Source: an uncultured Desulfovibrio sp.
GTDB taxonomy: Bacteria > Desulfobacterota > Desulfovibrionia > Desulfovibrionales > Desulfovibrionaceae
Direction: 5' to 3'
NCBI GenBank assembly: GCA_947177085.1
Contig: CAMWTD010000077.1
Location: 1-8,937 of the forward strand
Length of the DNA: 8,937 nucleotides
The notes beneath the pieces are model-generated. The model was not told where the DNA came from and ran no database searches. It worked only from the letters and a program-made list of their open reading frames with translations. Below, in pieces: positions 1 to 6,660 of this stretch; the first letter of the stretch is position 1, and the number at the start of each line of letters is the position of its first letter. Position numbers and translations under genes: made by a program.

Positions 1-257
1 GCGCGCGCCACGCCGCGCAGCAGGCGCGCGAGCTTTTCGTGCTGGTGGATGTGGTGGATGACGAGCCCGAAAGCCGCTGGCTTTCGGTCTGCTTTTACGC
101 CGACATGGTGAATGACCCGGACGAGAAGGGCGATTTTGTGCCCCAGGGGCTCATGGGCGAGGACGCCATGTGCTTCAACCTCGACGAGGATTCGCCTGAA
201 ATGCGGGACTATATCGCGGCGCGCCTGGCCGAGGCAGCCCGCAATGCCGCAAGCTGA
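1..257 (+). CDS. C-terminal end of an acidic protein of unknown function (5' truncated)
   Basis: The reading frame is open from position 3 to the TGA at 255-257, so only the last 84 residues of a gene that begins before the window are visible. The fragment is acidic (motifs such as VDVVDDEPESRW, DEDSPEMRDY), with a moderately hydrophobic stretch (WLSVCFYADMV) and a C-terminal alanine/arginine helix. There is no signal peptide, membrane helix or recognisable motif in the visible part. An internal GTG at 39 could act as a start, but the open frame upstream and the lack of a clear ribosome binding site there favour a longer gene. Its last 14 bases overlap the exonuclease gene that follows, which suggests co-transcription and translational coupling. 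I do not recognise the family. Confidence 0.65.
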   Translation, partial: ARHAAQQARELFVLVDVVDDEPESRWLSVCFYADMVNDPDEKGDFVPQGLMGEDAMCFNLDEDSPEMRDYIAARLAEAARNAAS

Positions 258-780
258 ACTGCCCTTCCCCTGCGTTGCCATCGACTTTGAAACGTCGGGG
301 CGGCCGGCGCATTTCGCCTGCGCCGTGGGCCTCGTGCGCATCGAGGACGGCCGGGGCACGGCGCGCTTTGAGAGCCTGATCAGGCCGCCCTCGTCGCAGG
401 TGTGGTTCACCCATATCCACGGGCTTCGCTGGAGCGACCTGAAAGACCAGCCCACCTTTGCCGAGGTCTGGCCGCTGGCTGCGGGCATCCTTGCGGGGGC
501 CCGCTACCTCTTGGCGCACAGCGCCCAGTTCGACAGGCGCGTGCTCTATGCCTGCTGCCGCGTGGCGGGCCTTGAGCCGCCCCCCCAGCCCTTTCTCTGC
601 ACCCTCAGGGGGGCGCGCGCCGCGCCGCTCGGCTTGCGCTCGCGCAGCCTCAACCATGTGTGCGCGTATTTTGGCATCCCGCTTAACCACCACAATGCCG
701 CCTCCGATGCCGAGGGCTGCGCCCGCATCTACGCCCGCCTGCGCGCACTCGGGGTGAGCGACGCCATCATGCGCATCTGA
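244..780 (+). CDS. Stand-alone DnaQ-like DEDDh 3'-5' exonuclease
   Basis: A 178-residue protein with the three Exo motifs of the RNase T/DnaQ superfamily. Exo I is AIDFETSG, with metal ligands D14 and E16. Exo II is AHSAQFDRRVL, with D97. Exo III is HHNAASDAEGCA, with H150 and D155, which places it in the DEDDh subclass. Known members remove nucleotides from 3' ends of DNA or RNA using two metal ions; the substrate here cannot be told. The size equals a bare exonuclease domain, with no BRCT, helicase or polymerase-binding extension visible, so it is not obviously the PolIII epsilon subunit. The ATG at 244 is chosen because the motif-bearing sequence starts there; an earlier in-frame start at 112 would only add sequence overlapping the upstream gene. 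A GAGG at 231-234 is a plausible ribosome binding site. The gene overlaps its upstream neighbour by 14 bases. Confidence 0.88.
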   Translation: MPQAELPFPCVAIDFETSGRPAHFACAVGLVRIEDGRGTARFESLIRPPSSQVWFTHIHGLRWSDLKDQPTFAEVWPLAAGILAGARYLLAHSAQFDRRVLYACCRVAGLEPPPQPFLCTLRGARAAPLGLRSRSLNHVCAYFGIPLNHHNAASDAEGCARIYARLRALGVSDAIMRI

Positions 781-855
781 GCCGCCCGGGCCGCATACTC
801 TCGTTTTGCATAAGAGGGGGAGATGGGCTATGCTCCGCTGCAGGGGGGTCGCACC

Positions 856-1956
856 ATGGCGCATACGCTTCTGATTACCGGCGGCGCGGGCTTTATCGGC
901 TCAACGGCCGTGCGCGTTGCGCTTGCCCGCGATGACTGGCGCGTTGTCAATATCGACAAGCTCACCTATTCCGGCAACCTGGCATCCCTCGCCGAGGTGG
1001 AGGACCATCCTCGCTACAGCTTCATCCAGGCGGACATTGCCGATGCTGCGGCCATGCGCGCGGCCTTTGAGGTCTTCGAGCCGGACGCGGTCATGCACCT
1101 CGCCGCCGAAAGTCATGTGGACCGCTCCATTGACGGGCCGGCCCCCTTTCTGGAGACCAATATCCGCGGAACCTTTATATTGCTGGAAGAGGCCCGCCGC
1201 TACTGGCAGGGGCTCCTCCACAACAGTCCGGAAAAGGCCGCGGACTTCCGTTTTCTTCATATTTCGACGGACGAGGTCTTTGGCGATCTTGCCGGCGGCG
1301 CAACCGGCGCGCGCTTCAGCGAGTCCACCCCCTACGCGCCGAGCTCCCCCTATTCGGCGAGCAAGGCCGCGAGCGACCACCTGGTGCGCGCCTGGCAGCG
1401 CACCTATGGCCTGCCCACGCTGATCACCAACTGCTCAAACAATTACGGGCCGCGCCAGTTCCCGGAAAAGCTCATACCGCTCACCATCATCAACGCCCTG
1501 GCCGGACGGCGGCTTCCTGTGTACGGCACTGGCGCGCAGATCCGCGATTGGCTCCATGTGGAGGACCATGTGCGCGCCCTGCTCACGGTGCTCGCACGCG
1601 GGCGCGTAGGGGAAACCTACGCCGTGGGGGGCAACAACGAGCGGAAGAATATCGACGTCGTGCGCGCCATCTGCGGGCATCTGGAAACGCTGGCCCCACA
1701 AAAGCCCGAGGGCGTGGCGCGCTATGAGGACCTCATCGCCTTCGTGACGGACAGGCCGGGACATGACGGCCGCTATGCCATCGACGCGGGCAAGATCCGC
1801 CGCGAACTCGACTGGCGGCCGCGTGTATCCTTTGAGGAGGGCCTGCGCGACACGGTGCGCTGGTATCTCGACAATGGCGACTGGTGGGCCCGGATACTGG
1901 ACGGCACATACCGCTGCGAGCGCCTGGGCCTCGCCACCGGCATGGAGGGCAAATGA
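856..1956 (+). CDS. rfbB: dTDP-glucose 4,6-dehydratase (RmlB)
   Basis: This enzyme converts dTDP-glucose to dTDP-4-dehydro-6-deoxyglucose with bound NAD+, the second step of dTDP-L-rhamnose synthesis in the cytoplasm. The 366-residue product is a full-length extended short-chain dehydrogenase. It has the Rossmann motif GGAGFIG (9-15), D34 in IDKLTYSGN for NAD binding, HLAAESHVDRS (81-91), and the catalytic ISTDEVFGD with T138, D139 and E140. The YxxxK pair is Y166/K170 in YSASK. The RmlB signatures NCSNNYGPRQFPEKLIPL (192-209) and FVTDRPGHDGRYAID (296-310) follow. The ATG at 856 is preferred because it gives the canonical short N-terminus and has AGGGGGG at 842-848, 7 bases upstream. An alternative in-frame ATG at 823 would add 11 residues and has a G-rich stretch almost touching it. 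It is the first gene of the rml operon; its stop overlaps the rfbA start. Confidence 0.97.
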   Translation: MAHTLLITGGAGFIGSTAVRVALARDDWRVVNIDKLTYSGNLASLAEVEDHPRYSFIQADIADAAAMRAAFEVFEPDAVMHLAAESHVDRSIDGPAPFLETNIRGTFILLEEARRYWQGLLHNSPEKAADFRFLHISTDEVFGDLAGGATGARFSESTPYAPSSPYSASKAASDHLVRAWQRTYGLPTLITNCSNNYGPRQFPEKLIPLTIINALAGRRLPVYGTGAQIRDWLHVEDHVRALLTVLARGRVGETYAVGGNNERKNIDVVRAICGHLETLAPQKPEGVARYEDLIAFVTDRPGHDGRYAIDAGKIRRELDWRPRVSFEEGLRDTVRWYLDNGDWWARILDGTYRCERLGLATGMEGK

Positions 1957-2852
1957 GCGCATACAAGGGCATCGTTCTCGCCGGGGGCAGCGGCACGCGC
2001 CTTTACCCCATCACTCTGGGCGTTTCCAAGCAGCTTCTGCCCGTCTATGACAAGCCCATGATCTATTATCCGCTCTCGGTGCTCATGCTCGGGGGCATCC
2101 GGGAGATACTTGTCATTTCCACGCCCGCGGACATGCCGCAATACCAGCGTCTTTTGGGCGACGGCTCCCGTTTTGGCGTCAAGTTCAGCTATGCCGTGCA
2201 GCCGGAGCCCAAGGGCATCGCCCAGGCCTTCCTCATCGGCGAGGATTTTCTCGCTGGTTCGCCCGTGTGCCTCATTCTGGGCGATAACGTTTTTCATGGC
2301 GAGCATTTTACGGAAAAGCTGAACCGGGCCGTGGCCCGCACCAGGGGGGCGACCATTTTCGGCTACCAGGTGCGGGACCCGGAGCGCTTTGGCGTGGTGG
2401 AGTTCGACGCCGCTGGAAACGCCATCTGCATCGAGGAGAAGCCCGCACGGCCGCGTTCCCGCTTTGCGGTTACGGGCCTCTATTTCTACGACGCCACGGT
2501 GGTGGACATCGCGCGCGGTCTCAAGCCTTCCGCCCGTGGCGAGCTTGAGATAACCAGCATCAACCAGGCCTACCTCCATCGCGGCGAACTGCATGTGGTG
2601 CGCCTCGGGCGGGGCTTTGCGTGGCTGGACACGGGCACGCACTCGAGCCTGCTTGAGGCATCCTTATATGTTGAGACCATTGAGGCCCGTCAGGGCCTCA
2701 AGGTGGCCTGCCTTGAGGAAATCGCCTGGCAGAACGGCTGGATCACCGATGCCGAGATGCGTCGCGCGGGCGAGTTTTTCGGCAAGACGGAATATGGGCA
2801 ATACCTGCTGCGCCTGCTGGATACGGCGCAGCGCTCGGACGAGGACGCATAG
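1953..2852 (+). CDS. rfbA: Glucose-1-phosphate thymidylyltransferase (RmlA)
   Basis: This enzyme joins dTTP and glucose-1-phosphate to form dTDP-glucose and pyrophosphate, the first step of the dTDP-rhamnose pathway. The 299 residues match the usual length. The nucleotidyltransferase signature GGSGTRLYPIT (11-21) is followed by K26 in SKQLLPVYDKPM. Also present are LGDNVFHG with D111, EEKPARPRS (161-169, with the sugar-phosphate-binding E161/K163), the AVTGLYFYD block (172-180) and WLDTGTH with D226. All expected catalytic and metal-binding residues are there. The ATG at 1953 overlaps the rfbB stop as ATGA, and GGAGGG lies at 1944-1949 inside the end of rfbB, so translation is probably coupled. 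An upstream start at 1884 would only add unrelated sequence inside rfbB. dTDP-rhamnose commonly inhibits this enzyme as end product (family knowledge). Confidence 0.97.
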   Translation: MSAYKGIVLAGGSGTRLYPITLGVSKQLLPVYDKPMIYYPLSVLMLGGIREILVISTPADMPQYQRLLGDGSRFGVKFSYAVQPEPKGIAQAFLIGEDFLAGSPVCLILGDNVFHGEHFTEKLNRAVARTRGATIFGYQVRDPERFGVVEFDAAGNAICIEEKPARPRSRFAVTGLYFYDATVVDIARGLKPSARGELEITSINQAYLHRGELHVVRLGRGFAWLDTGTHSSLLEASLYVETIEARQGLKVACLEEIAWQNGWITDAEMRRAGEFFGKTEYGQYLLRLLDTAQRSDEDA

Positions 2853-2912
2853 CGGCTTGCGCCGGAACCGGCCGCAGACGCCTGCTGAGGGAAAAAGGGA
2901 CAGCCTGGTTGT

Positions 2913-3458
2913 ATGGAATTTCAGACGCTTGACCCCGGGGGGCCCATCGTGATGACGCCGCTGCTGCATGGCGATGCGCGCGGCTTCTTCATGGAAACTT
3001 TTCGGCAGAACGACTTTGCGCGCCACTGTGGCGAGCATGTCTTCGTGCAGGACAACCAGAGCCGCTCGCGCGGACGCGTATTGCGCGGGTTGCACTACCA
3101 GTTGCGGCATCCCCAGGGCAAGCTCTTGCGGGTGATCAGCGGCAGGGTCTTCGATGTGGCTGTGGATCTGCGGCGTTCCTCCCCCAACTTCGCCAAGAGC
3201 TATTCCCTGGTGCTGGATGCGGAGGATCACCGCATGTTCTGGGTTCCTCCGGGTTTTGCCCACGGCTTCCTCGTGCTCGGCGACGGCGCGGAATTCGTCT
3301 ACAAGTGCACCACCTACTATGCGCCGGACGATGAATGTTGCCTGAAATGGAATGACCCCGCTCTCGCCATCGACTGGCCCATCCCCGAGGGCGGCCCTCT
3401 CCTCTCCGAAAAGGACGCGCGCGGGCTGCCGCTTTCCGAGTGCCCCACCTTTGCCTGA
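2913..3458 (+). CDS. rfbC: dTDP-4-dehydrorhamnose 3,5-epimerase (RmlC)
   Basis: RmlC epimerises C3 and C5 of dTDP-4-dehydro-6-deoxyglucose to give dTDP-4-dehydro-L-rhamnose. The 181-residue protein is a standard-length cupin. It shows DARGFFMETF (21-30), FVQDNQS (44-50) and VLRGLHYQ with the general base H61. K70 lies in PQGKLLRV, and the core motifs FDVAVDLRRSSPNF (80-93) and FWVPPGFAHGFLVL (109-122) follow. The tyrosine-bearing segment VYKCTTYYAP (129-138) and the terminal LSEKDARGLPL with D168 complete the family pattern. The start is fixed: an in-frame stop lies at 2886-2888 and no ATG, GTG or TTG occurs between it and 2913. The only purine-rich binding site, AAGGGA at 2895-2900, is unusually far away (12 bases), so initiation may be modest. 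It is the last gene of the + strand operon; no rmlD follows. Confidence 0.96.
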   Translation: MEFQTLDPGGPIVMTPLLHGDARGFFMETFRQNDFARHCGEHVFVQDNQSRSRGRVLRGLHYQLRHPQGKLLRVISGRVFDVAVDLRRSSPNFAKSYSLVLDAEDHRMFWVPPGFAHGFLVLGDGAEFVYKCTTYYAPDDECCLKWNDPALAIDWPIPEGGPLLSEKDARGLPLSECPTFA

Positions 3459-3476
3459 GCGCGGGCTCGCGGCTCA
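3456..3476. terminator. Hairpin spanning both convergent stop codons (possible bidirectional terminator)
   Basis: Between convergent rfbC (+) and the 357-residue gene (-) only 15 bases are non-coding. The segment folds as TGAG-CGCG, loop GGCT, CGCG-(bulged G)-CTCA: eight base pairs with one bulge. The + strand stop TGA (3456-3458) forms the outer left arm, and the complement of the - strand stop (3474-3476) forms the outer right arm. On the + strand a run of five T (3483-3487) follows the stem after six bases, so it is an imperfect intrinsic terminator for rfbC. In the - direction no T-tract follows. The fold was made by eye; no energy was calculated. Confidence 0.4.
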
Positions 3477-4547
3477 AATGGGTTTTTGGTCGCTGCCGCG
3501 AAGCCACGCCATATAGTCGGGGAAGTGTTTCGCGAGCAGCTTGCGCGCATTATCTTCCGCCATGGTGTAGCGGCTGGCCGACATTTTGCCCGTGCCTACC
3601 CAGTGGCGCAGGTAGCGCTTGTAATCGAAGTGCCGGGCGCGGAAGCCCAGGGCGTGCATGGCCCGGAACCAGGGAACCGACGTGTCCAGGTTGTAGCGGC
3701 CGCATGCGCCGAAGGCCCCGGGAGGCAGCGCCGGCCCGAAAGGCATGCAGTGCGGGCGCGTCCTTTCCAGGTCCAGCAGGCAAAACCATTCGTTGACGCG
3801 GCACTCCGGCAGCGGCCAGGGCTGGCGGTCAAAAAACTCGGTGAAACATTCCTCATAGGGACGCACGGCCACGCCCAGTTCACGCGCGTGGGCGTACAGG
3901 CCGCGCAAGGCGGCGGCATCCGGCCGGAAATCCTCATAGCGCTCCGGCGTGCAGGGGGCTTGGCCCATGACGTCCTGCACCACCTGGGCCGCATGGGCCG
4001 GGCATCTCCAGCATTGCCCAAGCTGGCCGATGGCGAAGGCGTCGCCCATGGCCGCAAGCATTTCCCCCAGCGCGTCCCCGAACACATAGACATCGTTGTG
4101 CATGAGCAGCAGCTTGCGGCTCTCACTGTGCTCAAAGGCATCCTGATAGCGGATGGAGAGGCGGTAGGCCGCATCGTCAAGGCGCGCCATATCCGGGGCC
4201 TCGAGCGCCAGCCAGTGCTCCGGCTGGGAGACGCGGCAGGGCCAGTGGAGCACCTCCTTGAGATACCGTGCCACCACATAGGGGCTGACGCGGTCATAGC
4301 GGGAGCCCATGGGCTCATACTGGAGCCAGACCGTTCCCACATGCGGGCCGCTTTCCCTCAGGAGCGACAGCACGGAGAGCGCCGTCTGGTGCGGCTTGGC
4401 GAAGATGTTGACGGCCACGTCCACGCGCTCGGGCGCAGACTTGGCCAGGCCTCCGGCTGGCGCGGCGTCGGCTGTCAGCGTGGCCGGGGCCAGGGGATCA
4501 GGCTCTTTATCCGGCCCCGATGCGGGGGTGGGCTCGCCCGTGGGCAT
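3474..4547 (-). CDS. Protein of unrecognised family, possibly GT-A glycosyltransferase-like, coupled to the branching enzyme
   Basis: A 357-residue cytoplasmic-looking protein with no signal peptide or membrane helix. Residues 1-40 are a Pro/Ala/Glu-rich, probably disordered leader. The body starts with VDVAVNIFAKPHQTALSVLSLLRES (42-66, an alternating beta-alpha pattern). This resembles the first strand and helix of GT-A glycosyltransferases, and KLLLMHNDVYVF (145-156) resembles a strand ending in a DxD-like site. Later blocks look conserved in style: GQCWRCPAH (177-185, a CxxC pair), PECRVNEWFCLLDLE (247-261), GRYNLDTSVPWFRAMHALGF (283-302) and a C-terminal HFDYKRYLRHW. Function is inference only; no family was assigned. 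The ATG at 4547 shares its A with the branching-enzyme TGA (TGATG), with GGGAGG at 4557-4552 upstream. A TTG at 4550 is a less likely start. The coupling suggests a role in the same glucan or polysaccharide process. It is convergent with rfbC. Confidence 0.8.
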   Translation of the reverse strand: MPTGEPTPASGPDKEPDPLAPATLTADAAPAGGLAKSAPERVDVAVNIFAKPHQTALSVLSLLRESGPHVGTVWLQYEPMGSRYDRVSPYVVARYLKEVLHWPCRVSQPEHWLALEAPDMARLDDAAYRLSIRYQDAFEHSESRKLLLMHNDVYVFGDALGEMLAAMGDAFAIGQLGQCWRCPAHAAQVVQDVMGQAPCTPERYEDFRPDAAALRGLYAHARELGVAVRPYEECFTEFFDRQPWPLPECRVNEWFCLLDLERTRPHCMPFGPALPPGAFGACGRYNLDTSVPWFRAMHALGFRARHFDYKRYLRHWVGTGKMSASRYTMAEDNARKLLAKHFPDYMAWLRGSDQKPI

Positions 4548-6586
4548 CAATCCTCCCGGTGGAGCACCAGTGCCACCATGGGCGGCAGGTAGAGCTCGAT
4601 ATCCTGCTCGGGCCTGTCCGCCAGCGGCTTCGTGAAATGTTCCAGCGGCGGCTTCGTCACCACGAGGTTGCCATGGCCGCCGAAGCGCGGCTCATCTGAC
4701 GACAGCAATTCCACATACTTGCCGGGCGTGACGGCGAAGAGCAGGCCCTCGCGGGCATTGGTCTCATTGAAATTGAAGGCGAAGAGCAGCCTGCCCCGCT
4801 CGAAGGCCAGGAGGCGGTCCTCCTCGTGTATGTAGCGGAAAACGGGCTGCTTGCAGAAATCCTTGAGGTGGTCGGCCACAAGGCCCACAAGCTCCGCCTT
4901 GTCCCAGGCGGCCAGCCCGGCATACTTGAGATCCGGCTGGTCGGCGAGATGCCACTGGCGGTGGGCGTGTTCCTCGGCGTCAAGCCATTCGGGGTGGCCG
5001 AACTCGTTGCCCATGAAGTTGAGGTAGCCCGCGTCGGCCGTAGCCAGGGTGATGAGGCGCATGAGCCGGTAAAAGGCCAGCCCGCGCGAGATGTTCCAGC
5101 TTTCCGTGTCCTTGCCCATGCCCGTGTACATGGCGTCGCCGAGCAGACGCCAGATCATGGCGTCGTCGCCGTTGATGCACTGGTCATGGCACTCCACATA
5201 GCTGATGGTGCGGTCATAGGGGCGGTGATTGGTCATTTCGTACCAGAGGCTGCCCATGTCGCGCGGGTTTTCCACGGCCTTGGCCCAATAGTCCGGGATG
5301 CCCATGGCAAAGCGGTAGTCAAAGCCAAGCCCGCCCTCGGACGGCGGGCACGTGAGGCCCGGCATGCCGGAAAACTCCTCGGCGATGGTCACGCCATGAG
5401 GCACTTCCTCATGCACGAGGGCATTGGCGAGGCAGAGATAGAGCTCGCCCGCGGCGTCTTCGCGCGGCTCCCCGTCTTTGCCGAAGAAGCAGCGCCCCAC
5501 ATGGGAGAAGTCGTCGTCGCGGCCGTGGTCGATATAGAGCATATTGCCCACCGCGTCGAAGCGGAAGCCGTCCAGGCGGTACTCCTCCAGCCAGTAGCGG
5601 CAGTTGGAGAGCAGGAAGCGCCGCGTCATCTCCTGGCTGTAGTCAAAGGAGGGCGTGCCCCACTGGTTGACCTTGCTGCTGAAGAAGTAGTGGCTGCCGT
5701 CATAGGCGGCGAGGCCCTGCTCGGTATTGGATGCGGCGTGGCTGTGGGTGATGTCGAGGATGACCGCGAGCCCGAGTCCGTGCGCCGCGTCCACCAGCGC
5801 CTTGAAGCCGTCCGGCGTGCCGTAGCGGGAGCTGGGCGCGAAATAGCTGCTCACCTGGTAGCCGAAGGAACGGTAGAGCGGGTGCTCGAGAATGCCCATG
5901 AGCTGTACGGCGGTATAGCCGTCGGCCTTGACGCGCGGCAAGACGGAGCTGATGAAGTAGTCATAGCTGCCCACGCTGTCGCCCTTGTGGTCCAGGGAGG
6001 ACTGCGCCATGCCCACATGGGCCTCGTAGATGCGGGGAAAGACCAGCGGCCTCGGGCGGCGGTGCTTGAACTGGTAGGGCTCTGCCGGATGCCATACCCG
6101 CGCGCACCACTGTTCGGGCACGGCCTTGTCCTGCTCCACCCAGTTGGCGAAGGCGGGCACGCGGCGCAAGGGGGGAGGCGTCTTGCCGAGGCCCACGGCG
6201 AGGCTTCCCTGGGGCTGTACGCGCAATTCCACATATTCCCCATGCTCCAGGGCGTCGGCGGGGAGCGTCAGCTCAAAGACGCCGCCTTCCTTGCGCTCGA
6301 AGCGGTGGCTGGCGCGCCGCTGGAAGTTGAGGCGGTCCGTGGTGAGCCACACATCTTCGGCATGGGGCATGTATTCGCGCCAGCGCCAGTGGGCGTCGCC
6401 ATCGGCATCGTGAACGAGATGCAGCCCGAAGGTCTTGTAGAGGTCTGCATAGGCGGGCAGCGAGCCATAGGTCTCGGTAATGCGCCGCATTTCGGCGGCA
6501 AAATCGCGGCTGCGCCGGAGCAGAAATTCGTGATAGGGCGCAAGCGCCGGGTCTTCCAGCGGGTTTCGGGGCGGCGTGTACGACAT
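4547..6586 (-). CDS. glgB: Eukaryote-type 1,4-alpha-glucan branching enzyme (GH13_8), divergent
   Basis: Branching enzymes cut an alpha-1,4 glucan and rejoin the piece through an alpha-1,6 bond, in glycogen synthesis. The 679 residues contain an N-terminal CBM48-like domain (about 45-145, with WREYMPHAEDVWL). The GH13 barrel carries the GH13_8 hallmarks IYEAHVGMAQ (186-195), LPRVKADGYTAVQLMGILEHPLYRSFGYQVSSYFA spread over 216-250, and SSRYGTPDG (252-260). Region I is DITHSH (278-283), region II GFRFDAV with nucleophile D344, region III IAEEFSGMP with acid/base E403, and region IV ECHDQ with H467/D468. GNEFGHPEW (526-534) and a C-terminal beta domain complete it. All catalytic residues are present, but neighbours differ from the usual patterns: AEE for AED, and ECHDQCINGDD where ESHDQALVGDK is typical. 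GGGAGGT at 6599-6593 with 6-base spacing supports the start. A different GH13_8 transferase activity cannot be excluded. It is followed by the overlapping 357-residue gene. Confidence 0.9.
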   Translation of the reverse strand: MSYTPPRNPLEDPALAPYHEFLLRRSRDFAAEMRRITETYGSLPAYADLYKTFGLHLVHDADGDAHWRWREYMPHAEDVWLTTDRLNFQRRASHRFERKEGGVFELTLPADALEHGEYVELRVQPQGSLAVGLGKTPPPLRRVPAFANWVEQDKAVPEQWCARVWHPAEPYQFKHRRPRPLVFPRIYEAHVGMAQSSLDHKGDSVGSYDYFISSVLPRVKADGYTAVQLMGILEHPLYRSFGYQVSSYFAPSSRYGTPDGFKALVDAAHGLGLAVILDITHSHAASNTEQGLAAYDGSHYFFSSKVNQWGTPSFDYSQEMTRRFLLSNCRYWLEEYRLDGFRFDAVGNMLYIDHGRDDDFSHVGRCFFGKDGEPREDAAGELYLCLANALVHEEVPHGVTIAEEFSGMPGLTCPPSEGGLGFDYRFAMGIPDYWAKAVENPRDMGSLWYEMTNHRPYDRTISYVECHDQCINGDDAMIWRLLGDAMYTGMGKDTESWNISRGLAFYRLMRLITLATADAGYLNFMGNEFGHPEWLDAEEHAHRQWHLADQPDLKYAGLAAWDKAELVGLVADHLKDFCKQPVFRYIHEEDRLLAFERGRLLFAFNFNETNAREGLLFAVTPGKYVELLSSDEPRFGGHGNLVVTKPPLEHFTKPLADRPEQDIELYLPPMVALVLHRED

Positions 6587-6660
6587 GGCGAGACCTCCCG
6601 CACACGGCGGTCATGCCGCGCGTCGGCTGCCACGCAGGGTGCGCGTGCGAAACGCGGCGT

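Noticed and set aside
175..864. 229-codon - strand open frame opposite the exonuclease gene
   Set aside because: The + strand Exo I-III motifs define the real gene.
1773..2642. 289-codon - strand open frame across rfbB/rfbA
   Set aside because: It straddles two clear genes, and its translation is arginine/histidine-rich with no motif.
2853..2912. CCGG-rich inverted segments between rfbA and rfbC as an internal terminator
   Set aside because: Arms are 4-5 bases with loops that are too small or unstable, and no T-run follows.
3486..4592. 368-codon + strand open frame opposite the 357-residue gene
   Set aside because: The - strand gene has a coupled start and protein-like strand/helix pattern. 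The + frame runs past the gene ends and has no start signal.
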